DNA of 64,000 nt from Rummeliibacillus suwonensis (GCF_007896435.1 NZ_VCBL01000001.1:62001-126000), one strand, 5' to 3'. Counted from the first letter of the stretch, positions 43,719-52,561 are shown. The notes: generated from the sequence alone by a model not told the origin. A program made the numbers and translations.

Positions 43719-44653
43719 ATGGGGTAACGACATTACAAGCAGGAGCACCAGTCGATCAGTATTTACTCATTAAACAAGCGACAAAGGGTGTTACAACAAT
43801 GGGAAAACCATTCATGACACTCGTTTTACAAGATAAAAGCGGAAGCATTGAAGCAAAGCTTTGGGATACAGGCGAAGAACAAGAACGTTTGTATCAAGCG
43901 GGCGGTATTGTCCGTATTGGAGGAGAAATTCACGATTATCGTGGTAAATTACAATTACGCATCAAAACCATTCGTCCAGTAAATTCAGATGAAAGTATTT
44001 CAGTAACAGATTTAGTGCAATCCGCTGAAACACCAAAAGAAGAGTTGTTTGATCAGCTGATGGGATTTTTCTTTGAAATAAAAAATCCTAATATTTCTCG
44101 TATTACCAGATATTTAATTATGGAAAATCAACAATCTTTTATGACCTTTCCAGCCGCAACGAAAAACCATCATGATTATGCTTCAGGATTATTGGACCAT
44201 GTTGTGTCCATGCTAAAGCTTGGCAAGGCAGTTGCAGATTTGTATCCTACGTTAAATAGAGATTTACTCTATGCGGGAATCATCTTGCATGATATTGGTA
44301 AAGTAGTAGAATTATCAGGCCCAATTTCAACCAGTTATACAGTAACAGGTAATATGCTTGGACATATTTCAATCATGGTGACTGAAATTGCACGTGCTGC
44401 TGATGCATTGAATATTGAAGGCGAAGAGGTAATGCTTCTTCAGCACATGGTCTTATCCCATCATGGCAAAGAGGAATGGGGTAGTCCTAAAAAGCCAATG
44501 CTTCAAGAAGCTGAAATGTTACATTATATCGATAATATTGATGCAAAAATGAATACATTAAAACGTGCGCTTAGCAAAACAAAACCTGGTGAATTTACTG
44601 AGCGTTTATTCCCATTGGATAATCGTTCTTTCTACAAACCAACGATCGAATAA
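43715..44653 (+). CDS. yhaM: 3'-5' exoribonuclease YhaM
   Basis: A 312-residue nuclease: N-terminal OB fold (about 20-100; KPFMTLVLQDKSGSIEAKLW), then an HD domain (about 160-280; GLLDHVVSMLKL, ILHDIGKV with the HD pair, VLSHHGKEEWGSPK). YhaM acts on RNA and DNA ends in a Mn2+-dependent manner. ATGA overlap with yhaN implies translational coupling; terminator at 44686-44740. Confidence 0.93.
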   Translation: MNGVTTLQAGAPVDQYLLIKQATKGVTTMGKPFMTLVLQDKSGSIEAKLWDTGEEQERLYQAGGIVRIGGEIHDYRGKLQLRIKTIRPVNSDESISVTDLVQSAETPKEELFDQLMGFFFEIKNPNISRITRYLIMENQQSFMTFPAATKNHHDYASGLLDHVVSMLKLGKAVADLYPTLNRDLLYAGIILHDIGKVVELSGPISTSYTVTGNMLGHISIMVTEIARAADALNIEGEEVMLLQHMVLSHHGKEEWGSPKKPMLQEAEMLHYIDNIDAKMNTLKRALSKTKPGEFTERLFPLDNRSFYKPTIE

Positions 44654-44988
44654 TAAGAGTTATCACGTTCAAGTTGAATAGCATCGAAAAAGGGTGATCC
44701 CAAACGAAGAATCCTTGGTTTGAGGTCACCCTTTCTATATGCTCTTTCAAGTGGATATTTACTCTAAATGGCACAGTCCAAAGAGCAGCTTTTAGATGGC
44801 TTAGCGAGGATCAATGATATTAAAGAATCCATTCACTCACCAAATTCAAAGGAACGTCCGAAAAGCAAATAGCAAGGAAGAAAGTTTTTTTTAGCAAAGT
44901 GAAATGTTTTTTTAATCTTTAAAAGACTTTTAGGAAAAGACTTTTAGGGTCACTACGTGAAGTTTCAGGTTAGGATATCGTAAAACAC
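44654..44988. other. Convergent gap between yhaM and prsA
   Basis: Terminator for yhaM at 44686-44740 (AAAGGGTGA..CAAAC / GTTTG..TCACCCTTT then CTATAT). The stretch 44741-44988 has AT-rich sequence with no gene or repeat that I can support. Confidence 0.6.
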
Positions 44989-45045
44989 AGCAAAAATAAA
45001 AAGGGATTCAAAAAGTCTGCTTTGATAAAAGACTTTTTGAATCCT
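44989..45045 (-). terminator. Terminator of prsA
   Basis: AGGATTCAAAAAGTC pairs with GACTTTTTGAATCC(T); on the minus strand it is followed by CTTTTTATTTTT. Confidence 0.85.
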
Positions 45046-45063
45046 CCTGATTTCATAGAAATA

Positions 45064-45945
45064 TTATTGTGCTGATGAATTAGTGAATTGAGATAAAGCA
45101 TCTTTTAAGTCTTTGTCTTTAATTTTTACATCTGCGTCTTTGACTAATTTAGATACTTTTGTTAGTAATTGAGATTGATCGGCTTCTTGAAGTTGCAATT
45201 TTTTCTTGATTGCAGCTTTATTGTCTTCATAAGAACCGCTCACCTTAGCAGCACGTTCATCTTCTAATTTAATGATATGGTAGCCATAAGTGGATTTGAC
45301 AGGTTCGCTAATTTCACCTTTTTTTAGTGCATAGGCAGCTTTTGTAAACTCGGGAACCATTTTATCTGGACCAAACCAACCTAGTTCTCCGCCATTAGCT
45401 TGTGAACTTGAATCAGTTGAATATTTTTTAGCTAATGTAGCGAAATTTTCGCCCTTATCTAATTTAGCTTTCACTTCTTTAGCTGTTTTTTCATCTTTAA
45501 CAAGAATGTGACTAGCTTTTACTTCTTTTTTCATTTCTTCAAAATACGCTTTCATATCAGCTTCAGATACTTTTACGCCATCAGCTAATGCAGCTTCTTG
45601 TAATAGGTTTAATTTAATACTACGTTTAAATGATTTTTCAGTCATGTTTTGAGCTGCTAAAGCTTGTTTAAAGTCTTGCCCTTGTTTTTCTATATCTTCT
45701 TTTTGCTTTTTGTATTCAGCATTTACATCTTTATCAGCTACTTTATATTTGTCGCCCAATACTTTTTCGATAATGATTAATTGTAATGCTGAGTCACCAA
45801 CTGAATCTTTCATTTCTTTATATAGTTGATCCTTTGTTACATCACCAACTTTTGATGTAGCAACTTTTTCATCGCCACTGTTACCACAAGCAGACAATGC
45901 TAGTACAGATGCTGCAAGTGTCAATGATAAAAATGTTTTTTTCAT
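45064..45945 (-). CDS. prsA: Foldase lipoprotein PrsA (peptidyl-prolyl isomerase)
   Basis: A 293-residue extracytoplasmic foldase. Lipoprotein signal MKKTFLSLTLAASVLALSAC with lipobox LSAC, N-terminal SurA-like helical region, and a parvulin (PpiC) domain at about 135-235 (KASHILVKDEKTAKEVKAKL, GGELGWFGPDKMVPEF, SEPVKSTYGYHIIKL). It helps secreted proteins fold at the membrane-wall interface. Start ATG 45945 behind GGGAGAG. In B. subtilis prsA is repressed by ScoC, encoded 1.6 kb away here. Confidence 0.95.
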   Translation of the reverse strand: MKKTFLSLTLAASVLALSACGNSGDEKVATSKVGDVTKDQLYKEMKDSVGDSALQLIIIEKVLGDKYKVADKDVNAEYKKQKEDIEKQGQDFKQALAAQNMTEKSFKRSIKLNLLQEAALADGVKVSEADMKAYFEEMKKEVKASHILVKDEKTAKEVKAKLDKGENFATLAKKYSTDSSSQANGGELGWFGPDKMVPEFTKAAYALKKGEISEPVKSTYGYHIIKLEDERAAKVSGSYEDNKAAIKKKLQLQEADQSQLLTKVSKLVKDADVKIKDKDLKDALSQFTNSSAQ

Positions 45946-46088
45946 CCTTTTTCTCTCTCCCAACTTAAGTCACTTCAACTTATGTAACTATACCATAGAA
46001 CGAAAAAAAATGGAAAAGGTTGCAGCGAAAAGCGCCTAAAGATGAGTCGAATATGTGCATACGATAGGTAAGAAAGGGGGTGACAGAC

Positions 46089-46199
46089 ATGAGTGGAGGT
46101 TACCAAAATAACTACGGTTCTAGCTCCTTTGCACTTGTGGTGGTTCTATTCATCTTGTTAATCATCGTAGGGGCAGCATTTTTAGGGTACGGTTACTAA
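46089..46199 (+). CDS. YjcZ-family small membrane protein
   Basis: A 36-residue protein: MSGGYQNNYGSSSFALVVVL, a hydrophobic span and the end GAAFLGYGY. This is the YjcZ/YhzE-type sporulation-associated small protein pattern; a YhzE (SscA) gene sits in the same place near prsA in B. subtilis. AAGGGGGTG lies eight bases upstream of the ATG. Confidence 0.88.
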   Translation: MSGGYQNNYGSSSFALVVVLFILLIIVGAAFLGYGY

Positions 46200-46206
46200 T
46201 GAAGTG

Positions 46207-46248
46207 AAAGACCATTTATCATATCGTAAATGGTAAATGGTCTTTTTT
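46207..46248 (+). terminator. Terminator of the YjcZ-type gene
   Basis: AAAGACCATTTA pairs with TAAATGGTCTTT followed by TTTTAT. Confidence 0.85.
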
Positions 46249-46560
46249 ATCTTGATTCAGCAATGTTTTTCTGCGACGAAAGCAGAGCAACAGGAGCAAA
46301 TTCTTTTTGTACCGAAAGCGGAGTGGTAGGTACAGAAGACTCCCACCTCTATGGGGGTGAGATGAATGCTTATTTTTCCTCATTCAGCGGGTGTACAAAC
46401 GCCTGCTGAATCAAGATAAAGCCTCCGGCGGATGTCACGAATTTTGAAGAAGATTTTTTCGAGGAAGCTCGAAAGAAATCCGGACACTGATTAGCTGAAG
46501 GCATAATTGATATAGTTTTACAAGGCACGAGGAACATCATGACCATGTACAACCTATTTA
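46248..46560. repeat. Inverted-repeat-bounded element of unknown type (family E)
   Basis: TATCTTGATTCAGCA (46248-46262) is perfectly inverted as TGCTGAATCAAGATA (46404-46418). Inside are CGAAAGC boxes (gacgaaagcagagcaacagg, accgaaagcggagtggtagg) and the hairpin-prone CCCACCTC..GGGGGTGAG. A second block to 46515 (gcctccggcggatgtcac, gctcgaaagaaatccgg) continues without a convincing gene. I recall similar text repeated in Lysinibacillus-like genomes, but only one copy is in this window. The minus-strand open frame 46370-46552 has no ribosome binding site. Confidence 0.5.
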
Positions 46561-46562
46561 TC

Positions 46563-46748
46563 TTATATAGTAAACATCATTTCTAAATAAAATGAAATCA
46601 ATAAAATGGTGATAAGCACATTAATCGTGCGGTAAATTTTAGGTTGCTTTTCCTCGGGAATTTCTTTCTGCGCGCACAGAGCGTACGTCATCCGGTTAAT
46701 TTGGAATAGATAGAACACCGAGAACAAGACAACAATAGCAATGATCAA
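46563..46748 (-). CDS. 61-residue two-span membrane protein
   Basis: TTG start behind GAGGGGAGGAAAAG. Product MIIAIVVLFSVFYLFQINRM, a basic loop, then ITILLISFYLEMMFTI: two spans with a short cytosolic loop. No family known to me. The strong ribosome binding site supports it. It lies between the YhaJ-like gene and the YjcZ-type gene. Confidence 0.65.
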   Translation of the reverse strand: MIIAIVVLFSVFYLFQINRMTYALCAQKEIPEEKQPKIYRTINVLITILLISFYLEMMFTI

Positions 46749-46816
46749 GTCTTTTCCTCCCCTCTATATACCCTTCTAGCATATCAAAAAAAGGACAGGA
46801 ATGACAAGTATAGGTA

Positions 46817-47362
46817 TCATTTGTTTGAAGGTAAAATTAGGATTTCAAAGCCCTTATCTGTCTCTTCTATCAATGCCTTTTTAGGTGAACGAATGAGCTG
46901 CTTTACATAAAGTAGATCCACTACACATAATCCACAATGGTATGCTAACAAAATAGCGAAATAATGTCTAAAATCAGGAAAAATAATAGCGCATGTGATG
47001 AATGTGCTATTCAATACAATGAAAGGTATTATAAGCGCAATTACATAACGCGATTTTAAAATAGGTTCATGAATACGCATAGCTAAAACAGGAAAAAGCT
47101 TAAACTGTTTCTCAATCGAAAAGCGTAAACGATGACGATAATGGATCAATGGCAAAAAGTGTAGAAACTTATGAACAGGATAGATCATTAAAAGCACTAA
47201 AACAAATAATGGAAATAATCGATCAGATACTGGACAGTCTTTATAGGCAGTTATGGAAATATAAAAAATTGAAAAGACCATCAGGACGAAAATAATGGAA
47301 AATAAAAAAATACGATTATGACCATATTGTCTTTGAACATTAATGGTTTTCCAGCAATGCAA
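46817..47362 (-). CDS. DUF3267 family membrane protein (YhaJ position)
   Basis: A 181-residue protein with four predicted spans and the conserved start HCWKTINVQRQYG, with PVHKFLHFLPLI in span 2, matching DUF3267 (distant zinc-metalloprotease-like membrane proteins; here the HExxH-like histidines are HKFLH). YhaJ of B. subtilis occupies the same place between scoC and prsA. TTG start with GGAGATGC upstream. Function unknown. Confidence 0.7.
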   Translation of the reverse strand: MHCWKTINVQRQYGHNRIFLFSIIFVLMVFSIFYISITAYKDCPVSDRLFPLFVLVLLMIYPVHKFLHFLPLIHYRHRLRFSIEKQFKLFPVLAMRIHEPILKSRYVIALIIPFIVLNSTFITCAIIFPDFRHYFAILLAYHCGLCVVDLLYVKQLIRSPKKALIEETDKGFEILILPSNK

Positions 47363-47528
47363 CTTATAGCATCTCCACTTCTAAATTAGAATATCGATAC
47401 ATAACAATAAAGCTTTTTATAAAGAAAATCAAGCTTAATTTTTGGGGACAAGTTGCCTTACTTTGCAAACATACTTTTAATGATGGTTTTTCAATGATTT
47501 TCGTGGATGGTGAAACCGTACATAGGTT

Positions 47529-47577
47529 AAAAAAGCTCCAACATCAATTTGTCAAAAATTGTTTGATGCCGGAACTT
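47529..47577 (-). terminator. Terminator of scoC
   Basis: On the minus strand AAGTTCCGGCATCAA pairs with TTGATGTTGGAGCTT (G-U allowed), followed by TTTTTTAA. Confidence 0.8.
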
Positions 47578-47581
47578 CCAA

Positions 47582-48097
47582 TCAGTTTTCCATATTTTTT
47601 AGAGAATCTTCAAAAATATCCATAAAGTCATCTCCGTAAATATTACGGATTAGTGCAACCAATTCTAAAAATTGTGGAAACTTACCATACATTTCTTTCA
47701 GAGGAAGAGAGCCTTCAATAATACTATGTTTAGAATAGTTGAAGTTTTCATATAACTCTAATAGCAATGAATGACCTTTCTCGGTGAGCTCAACATATGT
47801 ATTTCGTTTATCATCATCACGTTTAGAGAATGATAGCAAGCCACGCTCTTCCAGGTTTTTTGAAAAATTAAAAGCTGTAGATACATGCATCACTCCAAAT
47901 TTAGCAATATCAGAGATGGAAGCACCTTTTAAATTATTAGCAATTAGTAATACATGGTGTTCATTAATATTCAAATCATAGGGTTTGATCCATGCTTGCC
48001 AATCTTTCTCCACGGCTTTCCAAAGAGCTTTTGATAATTGAGCAATACGTTGTGAGTAGAGCATGGCTTCTTTAGCCGTAATTAACTTTTCAGACAT
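47582..48097 (-). CDS. scoC: MarR-family transition-state regulator ScoC (Hpr)
   Basis: A 171-residue MarR-type winged-helix repressor: [23 protein letters not shown] at about 55-80 ([20 protein letters not shown]) and wing [20 protein letters not shown]. In B. subtilis ScoC represses protease genes, peptide uptake and prsA. ATG 48097 sits six bases after AAAGTGGTG; upstream GTG 48109 lies inside that site. It is shorter at the C terminus than B. subtilis ScoC. Position between yhaH and the yhaJ-like gene is conserved. Confidence 0.93.
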   Translation of the reverse strand: MSEKLITAKEAMLYSQRIAQLSKALWKAVEKDWQAWIKPYDLNINEHHVLLIANNLKGASISDIAKFGVMHVSTAFNFSKNLEERGLLSFSKRDDDKRNTYVELTEKGHSLLLELYENFNYSKHSIIEGSLPLKEMYGKFPQFLELVALIRNIYGDDFMDIFEDSLKNMEN

Positions 48098-48219
48098 AGC
48101 TATCACCACTTTCGTAATTTCTTAATATTATATCATTCTCTTACAAAAATATACAATAGAATAAAGAAATGTTATGCAAATAAACTTTATTGTAATAATA
48201 TTTACATACTGATATCAAT

Positions 48220-48600
48220 TTACTTTTTTACTTTTCTGTTTTGAAAATGGCTGATTTGTTGTTGAATTTCTTCCACAGAGCTTTGTAGGGCCGATATTTC
48301 TTGTTGAAGCTGCTGACGAATAGGAGCTGTTTCTTCTTTCCACTCGGCAACAGAAGCTTTTGTATCTTCTACGAATATGGGTAACGTTTCTTTGACTTCT
48401 GATTTAATAGTACTAACAGAATTTTTAATGTTTGTCACTTGTTGCTTTAAATCTTGTACTTGGTCGTTCGCATTTTTTTTAATTGCTTTGATAGATGAAC
48501 GTAATTCCTTTCCAGATTGTGGTGTTGTCAATAATACAGCTACAGAACTACCTAATACGCCAGTTGCTAATCCTAATAAAAAAGTTGAAGCTTTCATCAT
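48220..48600 (-). CDS. yhaH: YtxH-domain protein YhaH
   Basis: A 126-residue protein: N-terminal span with glycine pattern LLGLATGVLGSSVAVLLTTP and the YtxH motif PQSGKELR, then a long amphipathic coiled coil. YhaH of B. subtilis is membrane-associated and belongs to the general-stress/YtxH group. Start ATGATG behind AGGGAGAC. Conserved neighbours scoC and trpP. Confidence 0.88.
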   Translation of the reverse strand: MMKASTFLLGLATGVLGSSVAVLLTTPQSGKELRSSIKAIKKNANDQVQDLKQQVTNIKNSVSTIKSEVKETLPIFVEDTKASVAEWKEETAPIRQQLQQEISALQSSVEEIQQQISHFQNRKVKK

Positions 48601-48730
48601 TTCAGTCTCCCTTCCTTCTAGTTGTATCCTTCTTATTACTATATTAAAACAAGATATTAAAAAAATAAAAGAGGATAACTCGTAAGTTTTGATAATGACT
48701 TATGAGTTATCCCATTCAATAGGTCAAAAT

Positions 48731-48775
48731 TGAAAGAAGTTGATCTACATTTGTGTAGACCAACTCTTTCTTTAC
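48731..48775 (-). terminator. Terminator of trpP
   Basis: AAAGAGTTGG..TCTACA / TGTAGA..CAACTTCTTT hairpin on the minus strand, with a T-rich downstream sequence. Confidence 0.75.
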
Positions 48776-48779
48776 GACG

Positions 48780-49307
48780 TTATGCTTGGTTTAAAGCTGT
48801 TTTAAATTTAGAGCGTTTGACAAGACTTATAATTATTGGATAAATAATGATAAACGCTACAATATTAATGGCTACAGCAGGTAGTACTACTGTTAAGAAT
48901 AATGCACCGAACGGAATGTCAGCACCTATTACCAAAATGGCAGAACCTAAAAATACGCTTCCTGAAATAATTGTACCAATACCTGCAAGAATTGCTGCTA
49001 CAACGACTTTTTGAGCCGTTTTTTTCAATAAGACAACAACAGCGAAAAAGATAAAAGCTGTAACAAATTTATCGATAATATTCGGTACAAATCCACCAGG
49101 GAATGTAGAAAATAGTCCTGAAATGATGCCAGTAGAAACAGCAAGTAAAAATACTTCTTTTACACTGGGAAATAGTAAAATTCCGATAAACATCATCGTC
49201 AACATGAAGTCCGGCTTCATACCACCGTTAAATCCAGGAATAACAATATATAATGCTGCTCCAACACCAACGAGTAGTGCCATTAATACTAAATTTTTTG
49301 TATTCAT
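48780..49307 (-). CDS. trpP: Tryptophan transporter TrpP
   Basis: A 175-residue membrane protein with five or six spans and the family segments PGFNGGMKPDFMLTMMF and TFPGGFVPNIIDKF. TrpP (YhaG) imports tryptophan. In B. subtilis its translation is repressed by TRAP bound to NAG triplets across the ribosome binding site; a similar run of triplets precedes this gene (see 49307-49385). The usual neighbour serC is missing. Confidence 0.92.
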   Translation of the reverse strand: MNTKNLVLMALLVGVGAALYIVIPGFNGGMKPDFMLTMMFIGILLFPSVKEVFLLAVSTGIISGLFSTFPGGFVPNIIDKFVTAFIFFAVVVLLKKTAQKVVVAAILAGIGTIISGSVFLGSAILVIGADIPFGALFLTVVLPAVAINIVAFIIIYPIIISLVKRSKFKTALNQA

Positions 49308-49367
49308 TTCTCATCTCTCCTAATTTAGATCCTAAGCTAAGCTCTTGTTTTCCTCCCGTATTCTAGT
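49305..49367 (-). promoter_or_regulatory. Candidate TRAP-binding NAG-triplet run over the trpP ribosome binding site
   Basis: Reading the minus strand from 49367: TAG, GAG, then GAGctTAGctTAG, then TAGGAG and GAG directly before ATG. Eight NAG triplets in ~60 nt, three at 2-nt spacing; the GGAGAG of the ribosome binding site is itself part of the run. TRAP control of trpP is established in B. subtilis; here it is an inference and spacing is less regular. Confidence 0.45.
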
Positions 49368-49917
49368 ATCCGAAAGCGAAAACTTATAATGATTTTACAG
49401 TTTAATTGATAGAAAGGCAAGAGGGTCTAGCCTGCTATATAGCATATCCAAAAATTACTATTTCAATGTTTGAAATCTAGTTTCTTCTATATTAGTGGAT
49501 AGTAATTCCACTATTTCAAGACATAAGTAAAAAAGAATAAGTATGTGGATCAACTACTTGTCAATCCTCGATCGGTTCAATTAGCACCTAGTGGAAAAGG
49601 AAGTAAGTCTTCACTTTGTTATATGCCAATAAGGTCACAAAAATTTTCATCAGAACTATGCATAGCCACAGTTATATTGATATAGTACGATTTCTGACCG
49701 TTTGCGTAAGGACATAAATGTATAATTTACTTCTCCCATTTCCCACAATTGCTTTAAAGATTGCTCATATGTTTTAATAAAAATGTTTCCTGAAATTTAG
49801 TTGAAAATACATTTAATGGTTCATTATCGCAACTTGGGCTGATTTGCTTCCATTTAATGATGATGTGCTCTTTTCTGTTAAAGCGAAGATTTAAACTATA
49901 TCTTTTCGTTAAATTAA
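49368..49917. other. Gene-free stretch, possible decayed gene
   Basis: This is where serC would lie in B. subtilis. 49440-49910 read on the minus strand gives protein-like pieces in two frames (RYSLNLRFNRKEHIIIKWKQ, then EVNYTFMSLRKRSEIVLYQY) separated by stops, suggesting a dead gene that I cannot identify; neither piece resembles SerC. No intact gene. Confidence 0.4.
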
Positions 49918-50282
49918 CAGGTGTGTTGATTAGGAAGAAATTAGGGGATATATTTGACATAATACTTAAAAAAAACATGTATTTTCAGCCTCATTTATCT
50001 AGATCTTCGCTGCGGCTTGCTCGAGTCCTCGAAAATGCATGCGTATTTCCTTCGTGCGGTGTGGATTAATGTACCGCGGGAAAAGCGAACAGATGAGACC
50101 CTGCACGGAGCAATTTAAGGAATGGTGTCTAAGAACGCCACGTCCTGTGGCAACGACTCCGTGACCAACGTCCTGTTGCCCCGAAGACGGCTCAATGTTC
50201 GCCCACAGGAAAGCGAGCAAGCCATAGCGGAAATCAACGTATTTTTCTTGTTTTGTGAAAAATTAGATAATTTACATACCTG
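49918..50282 (+). mobile_element. Family B non-autonomous transposable element (B3), 365 bp
   Basis: Ends CAGGTGTGTTGATTAGG and TAATTTACATACCTG are imperfect inverted repeats. Flanking 9-bp repeats TTAAATTAA (49909-49917) and TTAAATTAT (50283-50291) match in eight of nine positions. The interior matches B1 over the cttcgctgcggcttgctcg, cgtgcggtgt, ccgcgggaaaagcgaa and ccacgtcctgtggcaac blocks. No ORF. It ends 20 bp upstream of the methyltransferase ribosome binding site. Confidence 0.85.
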
Positions 50283-50312
50283 TTAAATTATTATTTAAGG
50301 AGTGGTGTTTTT

Positions 50313-51095
50313 ATGGCAATTGATTTTAATAGTCTAGATAATCGGTTTACGTATTCTACAAGAGAAGCAGATTTAACTTGGATCAATAAGATAAAAGATA
50401 TTTGTGACATCAAAGGGAAAAAAGTTTTGGATATTGGTTGTGGAGGCGGGATCTATACAAAAGCATTGGCAGATATGGGTGCTTCGACTGTTACAGGTTT
50501 AGACTTCTCAGAACAGCTACTAACTTCTGCAAAAGAAAAATGTAAGGGATGTTCTAATGTGGATTTTAAGTTAGGAAATGCTTTAGATACGAAATTACAT
50601 GATGAGCAATATGATGTCATTATAGAAAGAGCTGTCATACATCATATCCAAAATTTAAATGAATGTTTTAAAGAGGGGTACCGCCTACTGAAAAGAGGAG
50701 GTATATTCCTTATTCAAGATAGGACGCCTGAGGACTGTCTTCTTAAAGGTAGCTCTACTAATATTAGAGGATATTTTTTTTCGAAGTTTCCTAGCTTAAT
50801 CGATAAAGAGATCTCAAGAAGATATCCGAGCCAAAAAGTGTTACAAATACTCCAACAAACTGGATTCAATGATATGAAAGAGTACAGTTTATGGGAAACA
50901 AGAAAAGTATATAAACATGTAGATGATTTAATGAAGGATATTTTGAATAGAACAGGGCGTTCACTTCTTTATGAACTAAATGATGAACAACTAAAGGAGC
51001 TCGCAGCGTACATTAAAAATCAAATGGATTTGTCAAATAATGAAACTATTATTGAAAAGGATAGATGGACCATTTGGAAAGCAACCAAATTTTAA
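50313..51095 (+). CDS. Class I SAM-dependent methyltransferase
   Basis: A 260-residue methyltransferase_11-type protein: motif I VLDIGCGGGIYTKALA, motif II acidic LDFSEQ, YDVIIERAVIHHI after it, and LLKRGGIFLIQDRTP. Substrate unknown; small-molecule or quinone/arsenite-type MTases share this fold. TTAAGGAGTGG lies ten bases before ATG and directly after a family B element, whose insertion may have separated the gene from its original promoter. Not part of the conserved yha order, so probably acquired. Confidence 0.85.
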   Translation: MAIDFNSLDNRFTYSTREADLTWINKIKDICDIKGKKVLDIGCGGGIYTKALADMGASTVTGLDFSEQLLTSAKEKCKGCSNVDFKLGNALDTKLHDEQYDVIIERAVIHHIQNLNECFKEGYRLLKRGGIFLIQDRTPEDCLLKGSSTNIRGYFFSKFPSLIDKEISRRYPSQKVLQILQQTGFNDMKEYSLWETRKVYKHVDDLMKDILNRTGRSLLYELNDEQLKELAAYIKNQMDLSNNETIIEKDRWTIWKATKF

Positions 51096-51237
51096 GATAA
51101 TACAGCGTCTACCCGTATGCGTCGTGCAAACTGTAGCGGAAATCAATCGGCTATCTAATTTTTATGTCAAGATGTAGAGTCAAAACTGATTCAAGTAAAA
51201 ATTTCAAGCTATTAGAGTTGATTTGCTAAGGTATATA

Positions 51238-51266
51238 AACAGCGCAGAGAATTTCTGCGCTGTTAG
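51238..51266 (-). terminator. Hairpin after hit
   Basis: AACAGCGCAGA pairs perfectly with TCTGCGCTGTT around 5 nt; modest T content follows on the minus strand. Confidence 0.65.
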
Positions 51267-51291
51267 GTAGATTGCATAATATGAGTATTGA

Positions 51292-51717
51292 TTACTTTTT
51301 TAAGTTAGCTTTAATTTCTTCAGCTAGTCCTTTTAGAATTTCAGGAGTATACGCATCTTCTTTTGTAATCCAAGTAGGTTTATAGCCATCTGTTTCATCA
51401 TATCTTGGTATAAAGTGTAGATGAAAATGGAATACACTTTGACCAGCAGGTGCACCATTATTATTTAATAGATTCATACCTACAGGTTTGAAAGTATCTT
51501 TGATCGCACTCGCAATGCGTGGAGCGACTTTGAAAAGATTAGCAGCTGTTTCTTCGGACATTTCAAAAACATTCGCTACATGTTCTTTTGGGATTAATAA
51601 TGTATGCCCTTTTGTTAATGGGCCGATATCCATAAATGCATAGACATAGTCGTCTTCGTAAATTTTTGTGCTAGGGATAGAACCGTCGATAATTTTGCAA
51701 AATAAACAATCGCTCAT
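51292..51717 (-). CDS. hit: HIT-family nucleotide hydrolase
   Basis: A 141-residue histidine-triad protein: zinc-type N terminus MSDCLFCKIIDGSIPSTKIY and the HIT signature SVFHFHLHFIPRY (HxHxH). It hydrolyses purine nucleotide phosphoramidates or related dinucleotides. I start at ATG 51717 behind GAAAGGTGTG. Divergent from ecsA as in B. subtilis. Confidence 0.92.
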   Translation of the reverse strand: MSDCLFCKIIDGSIPSTKIYEDDYVYAFMDIGPLTKGHTLLIPKEHVANVFEMSEETAANLFKVAPRIASAIKDTFKPVGMNLLNNNGAPAGQSVFHFHLHFIPRYDETDGYKPTWITKEDAYTPEILKGLAEEIKANLKK

Positions 51718-51820
51718 ATAAAAACACACCTTTCACTATTTTGCTATTCATTTTACCATATAAGAACTGCTAGAAAGAGGAATTTTTGATAAACTGTAAG
51801 TAAGAATGGGAGTGACTTTG

Positions 51821-52561
51821 ATGACGGTATTAGAATTACAATCAGTAACAGGTGGTTATACCCGAAAACCTGTTATTCATGATTTATCTTTTGCAATTGA
51901 ACCAGGTGAGCTAGTAGGATTGATCGGATTAAACGGTGCAGGTAAAAGTACTACGATTAAACATATTATTGGGTTAATGACACCGCAAAAAGGAGAAATT
52001 TTGTTGAATGGTATGTCCATTAAGCATAATATGGATCAATATCGTTCTTCTTTTTCCTATATTCCTGAAACGCCAGTTCTTTATGATGAATTGACTTTAA
52101 AAGAGCATTTAGAGTTAACAGCGATGGCTTATGGAATTGATCTTGAAACAATGGAAGAAAGAGTAACACCACTACTAAAAGAATTTAGAATGGAAAAACG
52201 ATTAAATTGGTTTCCCTCTCATTTTTCGAAAGGGATGCGCCAAAAAGTAATGATTATGTGTGCCTTTTTAGTCAATCCTTCTTTATATATCATTGATGAG
52301 CCATTTTTAGGACTCGACCCGTTAGCTATTCAATCGTTGTTAGATCAAATGGATGAAAAGAAAAAAGAGGGAGCCGCTATCCTTATGTCAACACATGTAT
52401 TGGCAACGGCAGAAAAACACTGTGACAAAATCCTTTTATTGCATAATGGACGTTTAAGAGCATATGGTACGATGAATGATTTACGCCAAAAATTCAATAT
52501 GCCGAATGCAACACTAGATGATTTATACATTGCGATGACAAAGGAGCAAGATCATGAATAG
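51821..52561 (+). CDS. ecsA: ABC transporter ATPase EcsA
   Basis: A 246-residue ATPase: Walker A GLNGAGKSTT, signature FSKGMRQKV, Walker B LYIIDEPFLGLD. It pairs with the EcsB membrane protein. In B. subtilis Ecs affects secretion, competence and intramembrane proteolysis by RasP, and homologues export peptides. I choose ATG 51821 with GGGAGTG seven bases upstream; ATG 51806 overlaps that site. It overlaps ecsB by 8 bp. Confidence 0.93.
   Translation: MTVLELQSVTGGYTRKPVIHDLSFAIEPGELVGLIGLNGAGKSTTIKHIIGLMTPQKGEILLNGMSIKHNMDQYRSSFSYIPETPVLYDELTLKEHLELTAMAYGIDLETMEERVTPLLKEFRMEKRLNWFPSHFSKGMRQKVMIMCAFLVNPSLYIIDEPFLGLDPLAIQSLLDQMDEKKKEGAAILMSTHVLATAEKHCDKILLLHNGRLRAYGTMNDLRQKFNMPNATLDDLYIAMTKEQDHE

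Noticed and set aside
46370-46552. 60-codon minus-strand frame as a gene
   Set aside because: Lies within the inverted-repeat element E, lacks a ribosome binding site and has unusual composition; more likely repeat-derived.
49754-49978. 74-codon minus-strand frame as a gene
   Set aside because: The start lies inside the family B element; only the C-terminal part looks protein-like, so at best a pseudogene fragment.
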